Positions 14,301 to 21,707 of a DNA stretch of 64,000 bases are shown here, one piece after another (within the stretch, counting starts at the first letter, position 1; every line of letters starts with the position of its first letter). Source of the stretch: Oegoconia quadripuncta (lineage: Eukaryota > Arthropoda > Insecta > Lepidoptera > Autostichidae); contig OX438748.1 in NCBI GenBank assembly GCA_949316235.1, positions 7,691,001-7,755,000 on the forward strand. The letters run 5' to 3'. The notes beneath the pieces are model-generated. The model did not search any database. It was not told the origin of the DNA and worked only from the letters and a program-made list of their open reading frames with translations. The translations under genes were made by a program, and so were the position numbers.

Positions 14301-15987
14301 AAAAATGATTGGAATCTTCTAGTCAAAGGAGTGTCTTGCAGTATATTGATATTAAAATCGCCACAAATTAAAATGTACTTATTGGTATTACCAATTTTAT
14401 ACAGCGCTTCATCTAAACATATTTCAAACTGGTCATATGAAGAAGCTGGGGGTCTGTATACGCTCATTACAATAAGTCGCTCAAGTTCTATACAAGATAT
14501 TTCAATAGTACGTTCAACAGATAGACTCACAATATCATTACGTTCTTTAAATTTCAAATCTTTTCTAATAAGTATTAAGGAGCCTCCGCGTATGGCGTTT
14601 TTTCTGCTGAACGAACTTGCGACCTGGTGACCACTAAAATTAAATAAGAGTTCATAGGTCTTTAACCAGTGTTCAGTAAGACACATAATATCAATTTTAA
14701 AATTATTCATAAATAATTCGATTGTTAGATCTTTGCCCAAAATGCCCTGAATATTCTGATGAAATACTTTTAGATTATATTTATTGTTCAATTTACATAT
14801 TTTTGTGGGCTGGCTGGGTATAATAAGAAATAGGTTGTCAAAGTCAAAGTCAAAGTACATTTATTGTGAATCACAGGTAGCATTTGATCTTACAATATCC
14901 TTAGAGCGCTGTGTTCCGCCGTAAAGGCATACAATTTTTTAGCAGTTACAATTTTAAAAAAACTTTACTTAATTTATTAATACAATTTCTTTAAGTCAAA
15001 TAAAATACATTACATATGTTGGTTACAATACAATTATATGGACTTGTCATCTAAGTATTCGTATAAGCTGTAATAACATTTTTGGGTCAACAGATCATGC
15101 AGTTTCCTCTTAAATACAGGTAAATCAGGCGCATCTCTAATCAATTTTGGAATCTTATTATAAATGTGGGGAATTCTGCAGTATACGCTTTTAGAGAATA
15201 AAGTAGTTTTACAAGGGAGTAACATCATTTGATCACAAATTCTCTCACGGCTATGATTTACGTTGTGTTTTACGATTTACACAATATTAGTTAATGACTG
15301 ATTAGTTTTTAGATTAGTTTACATTTTACAATCCATGAAATAAGTCTGAATCTGACAGTTAAATTTTATTTTACTATTATTTATTTACATAACTATTTAC
15401 GAGACGTGACGAACAGCCCTACATAACAATACAGCTAACTTGCCAACCTAGTGCAGGGCGGGGTGCGGTACCTCCGATCGGTGGAAGTGCCCATTCTGTA
15501 CGTTAGTACTAGTATATTAATTCTGTGGTACAATTTAACATATCTATTACCCCTGCATTTGAAGATTTATCATGGGAGTTGACAGACATCATAGACAGTA
15601 ATATACACCAATTGAGTTGTTATCATGTCAAATCATGAAAGGTGGATTACAGCCAGGTACATAGGGTGGGTAGGTAGAGTAGGTATCCCGTTATTTCAAA
15701 TAATAAAGAGGGGCAATAAAGGGAATCCGTAAAGGCGGATCTGCGGGCAGAAGGCTAGTGTTCTCGATAGTGCAGAGCTTCATGAAGTTTAACAAAACAA
15801 TATACACAGCAATATAGGGACTAAACTTACCATTGGTACTGGGCCCATCTGCTTCATCCAGCTCTAGATCAGCCGCGAGTTCGGCAATGTCTCCGCCGCC
15901 ATCCTCTGACTCCGTTGAAGGAGATCCCAGTTTATCCTTTACAGGGGGTCCAATCGGCGCTCCCATAGACCGAATCAAATCTGCCAT
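2013..15987 (-). CDS. vap: Ras GTPase-activating protein (RASA1/vap type), 5' half of gene
   Basis: RasGAPs of this family use SH2-SH3-SH2 modules to dock on phosphotyrosine receptors at the plasma membrane, then stimulate GTP hydrolysis by Ras. Seven exons join in frame as 15831..15987, 10702..10815, 6596..6668, 5987..6140, 5578..5702, 2950..3292 and 2013..2306. Together they give 1260 nt (420 codons), each bounded by AG/GT. Residues 1-65 are an acidic low-complexity leader. SH2-1 starts at WYHGR (66) and has the phosphate-binding arginine R92 in LVRES. SH3 covers about 167-222 (ALYDY-like AILPYTK, GDGWLWV). SH2-2 covers about 235-320, with R260 in FLVRPS. The PH domain starts near 365 and runs off the last visible exon. 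The C2 and catalytic GAP domains are expected left of position 1 and are not seen. Domain order and motifs match vertebrate RASA1 and fly vap very closely. The first two introns are 5.0 and 4.0 kb and full of transposons. Confidence 0.9.
2452..2499. repeat. near-perfect hairpin in vap intron 6
   Basis: The left arm 2452-2475 and right arm 2477-2499 pair over 23 bases around a single central G, with one bulged A at 2461. The arms begin CTAAAGTGG and end CCACTTTAG. It may be a collapsed MITE or a transcribed hairpin; no flanking duplication is visible. Confidence 0.7.
2950..3292 (-). CDS. vap: vap coding exon 6 (SH3 end and complete SH2-2)
   Basis: The acceptor is TCCGCAG|GACGG and the donor CAACCG|GTGAGT. 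It encodes the end of the SH3 and then SH2-2, from WFHPNCTKSEAVDML through SFLVRPSDNSPGDYSL to INRYRKEQIVEGHTLGQP. The FLVR arginine is present, so the domain should still bind phosphotyrosine. It leaves in phase 0. Confidence 0.92.
3293..5577 (-). other. vap intron 5, no recognised feature
   Basis: AT-rich intronic DNA. I found no coding exon, tRNA-like head or clear inverted repeat in it. Confidence 0.5.
5578..5702 (-). CDS. vap: vap coding exon 5 (SH3 domain)
   Basis: The acceptor is CTTACAG|AGAGTG and the donor CACAG|GTAAGG. It encodes RVVAILPYTKMPDTDEL through FQKGDIFFVHNDMGDGWLWV, an SH3 core. The wording is nearly that of the RASA1 SH3. The domain closes in the next exon (RTGEQGMIFRELVED). 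Confidence 0.9.
5987..6140 (-). CDS. vap: vap coding exon 4 (SH2-1 end and linker to SH3)
   Basis: The acceptor is TTCATAG|GATAACG and the donor AAGAAG|GTATAA. It encodes RITAVCGDYYIGGRQFDSL, the strand and helix that close SH2-1, then a proline-rich linker (EPVPPPEPVNDKK). It leaves in phase 0. Confidence 0.87.
6327..6430 (+). mobile_element. tRNA-derived SINE, family C, 3'-truncated
   Basis: The head CGCCTCCGTGGCTCAACG, a B-box-like stretch GTCGATTTCCAGCGGGGTAC and the following TTTGGTTGGTGGTAT match the 27380 and 47682 copies. The body after about 6430 is missing. Confidence 0.6.
6596..6668 (-). CDS. vap: vap coding exon 3 (SH2-1 core, LVRES)
   Basis: This 73-nt exon has acceptor ATTCCAG|TACG and donor TTCAG|GTAAGT. 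Joined to exon 2 it completes SYLVRES, with the invariant phosphotyrosine-binding Arg, then runs DRKPGSYVLSYLGRTGINHF. It is too short to stand out as an ORF and is supported by the frame continuity on both sides. Confidence 0.88.
6935..7262. repeat. two RTE LINE 3' ends in inverted orientation
   Basis: A plus-strand tail at 6935-7000 (GGTTCAGCAGTGGACG, then GATATGATGATGA) is followed at 7045-7262 by a minus-strand 3' end (ATCATATCAGCCGCAGGACG, CATAGGCCTCCCCCATAG). Both are short and decayed. Confidence 0.5.
7340..8610 (+). pseudogene. Ty1/copia retrotransposon pol remnant
   Basis: The upstream part (7400-7515) translates as DDLRKYFKTKDIGEARQYLE, matching the copia reverse transcriptase stretch ending near LGI. 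The downstream part (about 8315-8600) gives YVDAAWAGDV, an in-frame stop, RRS, and later LLHNPV and KHIDIRYHLLR, the conserved end of copia RNase H. Stops and frame changes show it is dead. A LINE fragment is nested within it at 7555-8015. LTRs were not found. Confidence 0.65.
7555..8015 (+). mobile_element. 5'-truncated I-like LINE inserted in the copia remnant
   Basis: A 12-bp direct repeat ATATTTTCTCTA at 7543-7554 and 8016-8027 brackets the insert, a target-site duplication. The coding end IRDSPICDCGLEEGSTDHIF to LSKYISTYNIKL parallels the C-terminus of the intact I-like LINE (VRDSSICECGLEDG...HKILL). The 3' UTR ends in a short A-rich tail, as retroposition by target-primed reverse transcription leaves. 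Confidence 0.75.
8624..8860 (+). mobile_element. tRNA-derived SINE, family B
   Basis: The head ACCGATTGGTGTAGTGGATA and B box GGTTCGAATCCCG resemble a tRNA. The body (AAATGTTTGTGTGATGAATA) and tail (GGGACTGGATGATTGGTGTA, ending in TTATTATT) match minus-strand copies at 23738 and 56289. Confidence 0.75.
10213..10364. mobile_element. small MITE with GGGCCCGATT termini
   Basis: The left end AGGGGCCCGATT and right end AATCGGGACCCT are inverted repeats with one mismatch over 12 bases, 152 bp apart. The interior is AT-rich and non-coding. Confidence 0.5.
10702..10815 (-). CDS. vap: vap coding exon 2 (SH2-1 first half)
   Basis: The acceptor is CATCAG|GTGAG and the donor TTAG|GTAAGG, phase 1 in and phase 1 out. 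It encodes GERQAVLAPPETE and then the SH2 opening WYHGRLDR through GKLGSYL. The last base splits the Val codon of the LVRES motif completed by the next exon. Confidence 0.88.
   Translation of the reverse strand: MSVKQCLHLQRQSGTTAGLIGTHLRRGCGQLANWGVT
11186..11332 (+). CDS. 48-residue open frame, possible LINE ORF1 start
   Basis: The frame runs MAEAESPPKPPDPSRTIFDS to EKRKKSC and a stop, preceded by about 180 bases of mixed-composition leader and followed at once by an AT-rich tail (ATAATAATAAATAAAG). KPPDPS resembles the ORF1 start of the intact I-like LINE (AKPPDPSDQSS). It may be an internally deleted LINE that kept its 5' end and tail. A host microprotein cannot be excluded. Function unknown. 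Confidence 0.3.
   Translation: MAEAESPPKPPDPSRTIFDSQDASLAEMQDLTQLNSELGTIEKRKKSC
11728..14837 (-). mobile_element. CR1/Jockey-group LINE, one long open ORF, 5'-truncated
   Basis: The 3' end on the minus strand carries a (TTTTGAT)n tail, visible as TCAAAATCAAAATC at 11731-11764. A 3' UTR of about 190 bp separates it from the ORF2 stop at 11951. The 5' side stops at about 14837, against the tail of a second LINE. No ORF1 is present. The 3' UTR at 11840-11905 matches another fragment at 23250-23390. Confidence 0.8.
11951..14860 (-). CDS. LINE ORF2: endonuclease-reverse transcriptase
   Basis: This 969-residue frame has no stop or frameshift. It starts with an apurinic/apyrimidinic-type endonuclease (LKVFHQNIQG, CLTEHWLK, YRPPAS, CGDFNINI, SDHSGQ). 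A reverse transcriptase follows (SKVIPLFKAGSTSDPTNFRP, FCDLSKAFDCVHYDIL, GVPQGSILGPFLFLVYINDL, FADDTSVLF). The C-terminal region ends FYNKVPVDIQNMP and YYNITDYLNDKQAW. It would nick DNA and reverse-transcribe its own RNA. The apparent start MYFDFDFDN is a translation of the neighbouring LINE's TTTGAC tail, so the native start is lost. I place it in the CR1/Jockey group; the exact clade is not certain. Confidence 0.82.
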   Translation of the reverse strand: MYFDFDFDNLFLIIPSQPTKICKLNNKYNLKVFHQNIQGILGKDLTIELFMNNFKIDIMCLTEHWLKTYELLFNFSGHQVASSFSRKNAIRGGSLILIRKDLKFKERNDIVSLSVERTIEISCIELERLIVMSVYRPPASSYDQFEICLDEALYKIGNTNKYILICGDFNINILQDTPLTRRFQSFFLCHNLVNVFLEPTRTTATCATCLDNIFANIKPVYKSIVNKLQSDHSGQLTIFEIAERRLKRIIKCVPVNESRLQLFRNNIITKVPYLTYNDDPNKLYNTVFDLTKDQYEKVFKSKTIKVSESLMFSDWATAGIHKSRNRLYELYAEKSYNKNDTFVSYVRNYSKIFKRVCSEAKSMFTISKIKNSSNIIKSTWKVINNETKKVEDRNLEFNLKLNDKIISNDLQVAESFEKFFTNIPISTTKSLNSSPALAESLILQNVEPCEINFKFTHVNSNSVLKAFKSLQMKKTADVHGLSVKIINSIIDCIAPHLATIFNKCVDRGVFPDLMKLSKVIPLFKAGSTSDPTNFRPISVLPTFSKIFEKLILNQLMPHFYQNNIMHPKQFGFTRGRSTTDAGVELVQHIFDAWENSRDAIGVFCDLSKAFDCVHYDILIRKLHHYGIQGQALNLLKSYLYNRIQRVDVNGTKSSGSEVHMGVPQGSILGPFLFLVYINDLPHLARNRCEIVLFADDTSVLFKVKRYQSSCDDVNTAIFELVNWFTVNNLLLNEKKTKCLKFTLPNVKQMPIDIFVRGEKLDLVDTTVFLGLTLDAKLQWGPHIEKLAKKLASAAYAVKKIRNLTDVHTARLVYFSYFHSLMSYGILLWGNAADIHMIFVLQKRAIRAIYKLGPRESLRDKFKEINILTMACQYIYENLLYAKKNITLFAKNSDRHNVNTRNKNQLSIYVSRLHKVSKSFKGQCIRFYNKVPVDIQNMPLNKFKAIIKQKLLTKGYYNITDYLNDKQAWT
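14838..15275 (-). mobile_element. second LINE, 3'-end fragment
   Basis: The minus strand encodes RERICDQMMLLPCKTTLFSK to YYSLYEYLDDKS and a stop, the C-terminal signature seen in the LINE above, followed by a 3' UTR and a (TTTGAC)n tail at 14837-14855. It is severely 5'-truncated and lies head to tail with the 3-kb LINE. Confidence 0.65.
15276..15830 (-). other. vap intron 1, proximal part
   Basis: AT-rich intron sequence. Nothing recognised apart from the exon 1 donor at its right end. Confidence 0.45.
15831..15987 (-). CDS. vap: vap coding exon 1 (start codon, acidic N-terminus)
   Basis: The exon encodes residues 1-52, starting MADLIRSMGAP. It is rich in Gly, Asp and Glu, as expected for the disordered leader before SH2-1. 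I chose ATG at 15987-15985 because its context (caaaATGG) is good. An in-frame ATG at 16047 has no stop between and would add 20 residues, but its context (attATGT) is poorer. The donor reads AATG|GTAAGT, leaving one base of a split glycine codon. Confidence 0.75.
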
Positions 15988-16047
15988 TTTTGCCTCACAA
16001 AATTCGAAGCGTAAATGCAACTTATACTCTTGAAGTGAGTGACTCAC

Positions 16048-16252
16048 ATAATATATCTACAAAAATTACAAACATCCCAAACGTGTTTACTTACAGAAGA
16101 TACAAGAACATACTGTCCATTTGATTGTATGTAACGCAAAGGTATTTACATGAAAACAGTTTGAAGTCTATAACAATTACGCGAAAACTATTGTAACTAA
16201 ATAATTTTGAATGAATATTGCACTTGAAAGAAAATACAACTTCCTTGTAGTC
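16048..16252 (-). other. vap 5' region (5' UTR or promoter)
   Basis: The stretch between the vap start codon and the LINE. No TATA box was found. It would abut 21853-22195 directly if the LINE were absent. Confidence 0.35.
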
Positions 16253-16417
16253 TTCTTCTTCTTATTTTTGAGGATGGCAACCAGTCAACCTCACTGTCGA
16301 GGGACATTACTGCCAGTTTCGAGTGAAAAATTGCCCCGATACAAATTAATAATATACATAATATGTAGATGATATAAATATAATACCAAAAGTTAAAAAA
16401 TATATATAAATAAAAAG

Positions 16418-19400
16418 CTATAGAAGAATTTTATGATGAGATAAATATTTTAGCATACATTTTACATATATTTTATTGGTCAGTGACAAAATAGAGGACA
16501 AGTTAACAGGGAGAGGCGCTTTATAAAACACCAATAAATTATAAAACGGCAATGACTGATATAAAGGACAGTCAAATAAAATATGGATAATGTTCCCATC
16601 TTCCAAACCACACTCGCAAATTGATGAGTCACGAACCCTAAGTTTAGCCAAGTGAGATGGAGAACAACAATGACCAAATCTCAAACGGGAAATAGTGGAA
16701 GAGAACTTTTTGTCGATTTTTAATTTAGAGAACCATGGACGCAAAGACACACAAGGTTGAGATTGGCGATAAAATTTGGCTTTTGTTGAATTGGACCAGT
16801 CTTTATTCCAATGTTCCTCGAGTAATGAGCGAGGAACACTAGACAAATCTTGGCTGTAAACCGATTTATTGTAAACACCTTGAAGAGCAGCTAGTTTAGC
16901 CAATTTATCAACAGCTTCGTTACCTTGGATTCCCACATGACTAGGGATCCATGCCAGAGTAATGTCTAGATTGTTGTTCGAACATTGCAACAAAATGCTT
17001 TTAATCTCCAAGGATAACGGATAAAAGGAATTCTTATTAAAAGGGTTTGAGAGCAAAGACTGCAGGCAACTAAGTGAATCTGTAAAAATGATTGATCTTT
17101 TAAAACTTTTTGATAAAATGTATTTTAAACATTCGAGGATACCCATGCATTCACCTGAGTAACTGGAAGTACTAGGAGAATATTTAAAAAGTTTGAAATA
17201 ACCTGCATTATGATGTAAGAAAGCTGCACCTACACATTCGTCAACATTCGATGAGACGACTCGTTGCAAGGGACCATCTTCGTCAGTAAGTACTGACGAT
17301 ACAGTAGATTTCGATGCATCTGTGAAAAATACCTCAGCGTCCAAGAAATGTTGCTGGATGAAAGTCTTTAGCAATTGATTTGGCTCAACGGAATTTTTGA
17401 CAATGCCTATTGATAAACGTATATTCGGAGTGAAAACCAATATTTTGTAGTCATAAAAGAAAAGTGGATGACAAGGAAAATTTACGACAGGATCAAGATT
17501 AATCAATTTCTTATAACTAACAATGAGGTGGGGAGGGGACCTGCAGCGCCAGAAGTTATTATTTTCCATTAGTCGTGATAAAGACCTTAATTTTGGTAAA
17601 ATAGGATGACCACTGAATTGAGAAACTTTAAATAAATATCGATCTGATAAAAATTGCCTTCTAAGATGAAGAGGAGGATCAGAGCACTCAACTTGCAGAG
17701 CATTAATAGGGGTGCTCTTCATAGCACCTACGACTAATCGAAGGCTCTTAGACTGAATCAGGTCCAATTTTTTAAGGGCTTGCTTATTAGCAGGAGACAT
17801 GGAGAATGTGCCATAATCCAATAAGCTTCTAATTAATGCATTATAAAACAATCTCATTGAACAAGGATGAGCACCCCACCACACACCGGACAATGCCCTC
17901 AGTACATTAATACTCTTCTCGCATTTTTTGCTTATATAGTTTACATGTGCCACTCCATTGAATTTTCCATTAAATTTTTTCCCCAAGAAGAAAACTTCTT
18001 CAGCTACTGGAATTACTAACTGATCAAAAGAAATATTTATTACCGGAATTACCCTTTTACGAGAGAAAACAACAATATTGCTTTTAGAAACTGATAATGA
18101 TAAATTATGATTACGAAGCCACTCTAAAAGATTATTTAAAGAAACTTGCAAATCAGCCGTGGCTGCTTCAATAGAGCTGTTAGATGAATATATGAGAAGA
18201 TCATCAGCATATTGAAGTACTGAACATGATGGTGGTATACAGTTATCTAAATCATGGGTGTAAATATCATAAAGTAAGGGACTCAAGACCGAACCCTGTG
18301 GCACACCTTGCCACAAAGTTCTAGGAGGGAGATCCGAACCTTGAACCCGAACAGAAAAGGTTCTGGCTGTGAAGAGATTAAATAAGAAATGAGTAAATTT
18401 GCTTGGAATATTCAACTTTTGCATTTTTAACTTGAGTGTAGACAGATCAACGTTGTCATAGGCAGCGCTAACGTCGAGAAAAGCTGCAACTAATGACTCA
18501 TTTTTACTAAACGAAGTAAGAATATCTGTTGATAAAATGGCATGGTTATCAGACACAGATTTTCCCTTTCTAAATCCAAATTGAGATTGAGAAAGGAGAG
18601 AATTGTGTTCCAAGAACCATTCCATTCTATTCTTTATTAAATGTTCTGTTAATTTGCATAATACGGAAGATAAAGCAACTGGTCGATAAGAAGAAGATAA
18701 CGAGGGGTTTTTAGATGGCTTTAATATTGGAATAATTATATGATGTTTCCAAGAAGGAGGGATCTGGCCAGTCTCGACAACGGTATTAATGATATCCAAA
18801 AAGAAAGAAAGTGTAGAAACTTTAGAATTACTAATAAAAGAATACGGGATTCCATCAGAACCCGGAGATGAATCAGTAACTTTATCTAGAACTAATTTAA
18901 GTTCCTTCATAGTGAAGGGAGAACTAATAGGATCGGGGTTATAAGATTCTGATGAATAAACATAAGGCAACTGGCCTATATTAGGAACCATGTCCGGAGC
19001 TAGATTATGGAAGAAAGAAGGCACCCATTCAATAGAAAATGAAGAAGAGTGATCTGCTGAAGAAGATCTAAAACGACGAATATTATTCCAAACAACAGAT
19101 AGTGGAGTATCTGGAGAAAGAGAAGAGCAAAAGCGATGCCAACCCTCCTGTTTCTTTTTGCGGAGCAGTCGTTTCACTACAGCTTCGGTTCTCCTAAATT
19201 CCATAAATGTAGACAAATCAATAGAATTGCGACATGACTGTTCCAAATTATTTCTTTTTTTTATTGCAGTAGTACATTCATTGTCCCACCAAGGTGGGGA
19301 AGGTATTTTACCGATGGCAACATTCTTGAGGGGAAAAATGTCATCAGCTGCCGATAATAAATTTGAGGTTAAATTATCATATGATTGTAATACATTATCA

Positions 19401-20173
19401 ATAGAAACAGACGGATTCTTCTTTATTTTACTCTCTACACACAAACTAAATGTTTCCCAGTCACAATCTTTGAGTTTATATTTCAGTAAAGGAGGAAGAG
19501 GAGGCACAAAGCTACTACTCGAAATGGAACCAGTGTAAGAAAGAACTATAGGATAGTGATCACTGCCATGGGATAGTGGTAAACAAGACCAAGTTAATAG
19601 TGTGGACAAGGAAGGAGAACATAAAGATAGATCAACAAAACTACGAGATTGACCTGGAGCGAATGGACGAGTGGGTGACCCATCATTCAACACACATAAA
19701 TTCAAATCATCTATTAGATCAGCAATATTTATCCCAAAGTGATCATTGACTGGGGCCCCCCACATTGAATGATGAGCATTAAAATCACCAAGGACTATTA
19801 CAGGAGGAGGCAACAACTTTATGACATTCTCAAGTAATGGTACCACACTTCTATCCTTTTCGGAGATATATAAGGACAAAAATGTAGTACCACCCACACG
19901 AACAGCAACCACATTGATATGGTTATTATTTAATGGTGGTAGTTGAATAGCATTAAACAAATGATTCTTTTTAATGAAGAGGGCTACCCCTCCCCATCCA
20001 TCAACTCGGTCATCTCTAAGAATTGAGTAGCCAGGCAGACGATAGGTTGCATCTGGCTTCAACCAAGTCTCCGAGATGGCCATAACAGTAGGTTTGTGTT
20101 TATTTGCTAAAAATATTAATTCCGAATGCTTAGATCGTACACTACGACAATTCCACTGGATTGCTAGATCCAT
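16418..20173 (-). CDS. LINE ORF2: endonuclease, reverse transcriptase, RNase H
   Basis: 1251 residues without a break. The endonuclease is at about 1-215 (QWNCRSVRSK, ISETWLKPD, LGDFNAHHSMWG, SDHYPIVLS). The reverse transcriptase is at about 440-760 (IIPILKPSKNP, SYRPVALSSVLCKL, AFLDVSAAYDNVDL, GVPQGSVLSPLLYDIYTHDL, QYADDLLIYSS). RNase H is at about 950-1090 (VFFTDASKS, GECMGILECLKYI, IFTDSLSCLQSL, LAWIPSHVGIQGNEAVDKLA), with the acidic catalytic residues in place. A CECG...H...C motif follows near the end (1188-1205). The ORF begins MDLAIQWNCRSVRS, in a different frame from ORF1, so translation probably relies on reinitiation or frameshifting. Confidence 0.9.
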   Translation of the reverse strand: MDLAIQWNCRSVRSKHSELIFLANKHKPTVMAISETWLKPDATYRLPGYSILRDDRVDGWGGVALFIKKNHLFNAIQLPPLNNNHINVVAVRVGGTTFLSLYISEKDRSVVPLLENVIKLLPPPVIVLGDFNAHHSMWGAPVNDHFGINIADLIDDLNLCVLNDGSPTRPFAPGQSRSFVDLSLCSPSLSTLLTWSCLPLSHGSDHYPIVLSYTGSISSSSFVPPLPPLLKYKLKDCDWETFSLCVESKIKKNPSVSIDNVLQSYDNLTSNLLSAADDIFPLKNVAIGKIPSPPWWDNECTTAIKKRNNLEQSCRNSIDLSTFMEFRRTEAVVKRLLRKKKQEGWHRFCSSLSPDTPLSVVWNNIRRFRSSSADHSSSFSIEWVPSFFHNLAPDMVPNIGQLPYVYSSESYNPDPISSPFTMKELKLVLDKVTDSSPGSDGIPYSFISNSKVSTLSFFLDIINTVVETGQIPPSWKHHIIIPILKPSKNPSLSSSYRPVALSSVLCKLTEHLIKNRMEWFLEHNSLLSQSQFGFRKGKSVSDNHAILSTDILTSFSKNESLVAAFLDVSAAYDNVDLSTLKLKMQKLNIPSKFTHFLFNLFTARTFSVRVQGSDLPPRTLWQGVPQGSVLSPLLYDIYTHDLDNCIPPSCSVLQYADDLLIYSSNSSIEAATADLQVSLNNLLEWLRNHNLSLSVSKSNIVVFSRKRVIPVINISFDQLVIPVAEEVFFLGKKFNGKFNGVAHVNYISKKCEKSINVLRALSGVWWGAHPCSMRLFYNALIRSLLDYGTFSMSPANKQALKKLDLIQSKSLRLVVGAMKSTPINALQVECSDPPLHLRRQFLSDRYLFKVSQFSGHPILPKLRSLSRLMENNNFWRCRSPPHLIVSYKKLINLDPVVNFPCHPLFFYDYKILVFTPNIRLSIGIVKNSVEPNQLLKTFIQQHFLDAEVFFTDASKSTVSSVLTDEDGPLQRVVSSNVDECVGAAFLHHNAGYFKLFKYSPSTSSYSGECMGILECLKYILSKSFKRSIIFTDSLSCLQSLLSNPFNKNSFYPLSLEIKSILLQCSNNNLDITLAWIPSHVGIQGNEAVDKLAKLAALQGVYNKSVYSQDLSSVPRSLLEEHWNKDWSNSTKAKFYRQSQPCVSLRPWFSKLKIDKKFSSTISRLRFGHCCSPSHLAKLRVRDSSICECGLEDGNIIHILFDCPLYQSLPFYNLLVFYKAPLPVNLSSILSLTNKIYVKCMLKYLSHHKILL

Positions 20174-21707
20174 TACGGAGGTTTAATAGTGAAATTGAGA
20201 TGGACTGAATAAGTTGGAGGGCAACGTTGTACGGAATAGAAGAATTTAAAATGAAATTTACTAAATTAGATAAGAGAGAGTTTAATTCTACGGAAGACGA
20301 CTTAGAGACATGGGCTTCACCATCCAAGCCTTGTAATGCACAGCCGTTGGCTGCTGCAGGAATGATGAAAGATTGTAAGAGATCATTATGAGAATTTTTA
20401 TCATAACCTGTATTCAAAGGCTTGTGCATTTTTGATTTAGTAGGAATAGATTTTTTAAACCACATCTTTTGATTTTCAGATACAGAAGGAACATTGGAGT
20501 TGTCAGAAGAAACATGGGGGCTGGCAGATACCACTTCGGCATAAGATTTTAATAAAGGAAAAACTTTTGCGGCCTCTAGATATGACACTGAATTTTTAGA
20601 CATGTGTAATTTGATGTTGGTCTGTCTTAAATGCTCTGGACATGATTTACTTGAGGCCATATGAGCTCCGAAACAATTAACACAAGTGAAGTCATCCACT
20701 TGGCAAGTTTTCCCGTCATGATCTTGCCCACACTTAAGGCACCTCGGCTTGCTTCTACAGGCCTCTCTTGTGTGGCCAAAGCGACAACAATGAAAACACT
20801 GTATAGTTGGATATACATAGCTCTCTACTGGAAGGGATGAATAGAAAGCGAAAACCCTCGAAGGTAAAGATTGCCCATCAAAGGTGAGGACGACTGACTG
20901 GGTGGGGATCCACTCAAAACCATTTGAAGATGGAGACTTTCTAGATAATCTGCGGGAACGGAGAATAGCACCACAACCCTCAGGAACTCTTACATTTTCC
21001 ATAATTTCTTCATGAGACCAATGCTCAGGGATGCCTTTCACTATACCCATTTTGCAAATGTTAAAAGTAGGAATAGAGGCTTTATATTTTTTAGAAGACG
21101 CCAAACTCTCATTAAGTAAAAAAAGATTAGCCTCTTTTGGAGTGCTGAACGTTATGGACAATCTATTGCGGCCTATCCTCTTGACTCCATTTTCCAGGAT
21201 GGCACGGAGACCATTTTTGTGCAAAAATTGTGAAAATGTTAGAGGGTGTAAGGAAGATCCTTGTTTAGGGTCTGTCTCCATAAATTGAATATGGACAACG
21301 TAAGGGCCAGGGTCCTTAGTGGTGTATGCTGTTCTGAAAATGTTGGCAGTGTTTTCAGAAGGTGTGATGGCGGGAGTTGGAGTCAATTGCGTTTGTGAGA
21401 CATTAAACTGTATATCCATGTTATTGTTATCCGAATCAGGCGCTTTGAAGTTATCAGCCTTATTAGACATTAAAGTGCATGAGTCTAAATGAAATTTAAT
21501 ATTTTTTGTTGACTTTAACTTGCTTTTGGAAATAGATGAAATTGGAGTTTTACGTTTATTTTTAGATGAAACAGTAAGAAACCCATCCGAATCAATATTG
21601 GCCGCAGCCGCCACTAAAGTATCGAGTCCTGATGATTGATCACTAGGATCGGGAGGTTTAGCTATCCTCGCAAGGGGAGGCTCCATCAATCCGCCGCCGA
21701 CAGACAA
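20142..21707 (-). CDS. LINE ORF1: gag-like nucleic-acid-binding protein
   Basis: 521 residues. The N-terminal third is low-complexity and polar. A middle RRM-like region covers about 120-290 (YVVHIQF, RIGRNRLSITF). Near residues 302-355 come CCHC-type knuckles: CFHCCRFGHTREAC, CLKCGQDHDGKTC and CVNCFGAHMASSKSC. ORF1 proteins of this type coat the element RNA and chaperone it back to the nucleus. The first ATG (MSVGGGLMEPP) is used here; a second Met eight residues on could also serve. The stop TAG at 20142-20144 lies inside the ORF2 start region. Confidence 0.87.
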   Translation of the reverse strand: MSVGGGLMEPPLARIAKPPDPSDQSSGLDTLVAAAANIDSDGFLTVSSKNKRKTPISSISKSKLKSTKNIKFHLDSCTLMSNKADNFKAPDSDNNNMDIQFNVSQTQLTPTPAITPSENTANIFRTAYTTKDPGPYVVHIQFMETDPKQGSSLHPLTFSQFLHKNGLRAILENGVKRIGRNRLSITFSTPKEANLFLLNESLASSKKYKASIPTFNICKMGIVKGIPEHWSHEEIMENVRVPEGCGAILRSRRLSRKSPSSNGFEWIPTQSVVLTFDGQSLPSRVFAFYSSLPVESYVYPTIQCFHCCRFGHTREACRSKPRCLKCGQDHDGKTCQVDDFTCVNCFGAHMASSKSCPEHLRQTNIKLHMSKNSVSYLEAAKVFPLLKSYAEVVSASPHVSSDNSNVPSVSENQKMWFKKSIPTKSKMHKPLNTGYDKNSHNDLLQSFIIPAAANGCALQGLDGEAHVSKSSSVELNSLLSNLVNFILNSSIPYNVALQLIQSISISLLNLRNGSSNPVELS

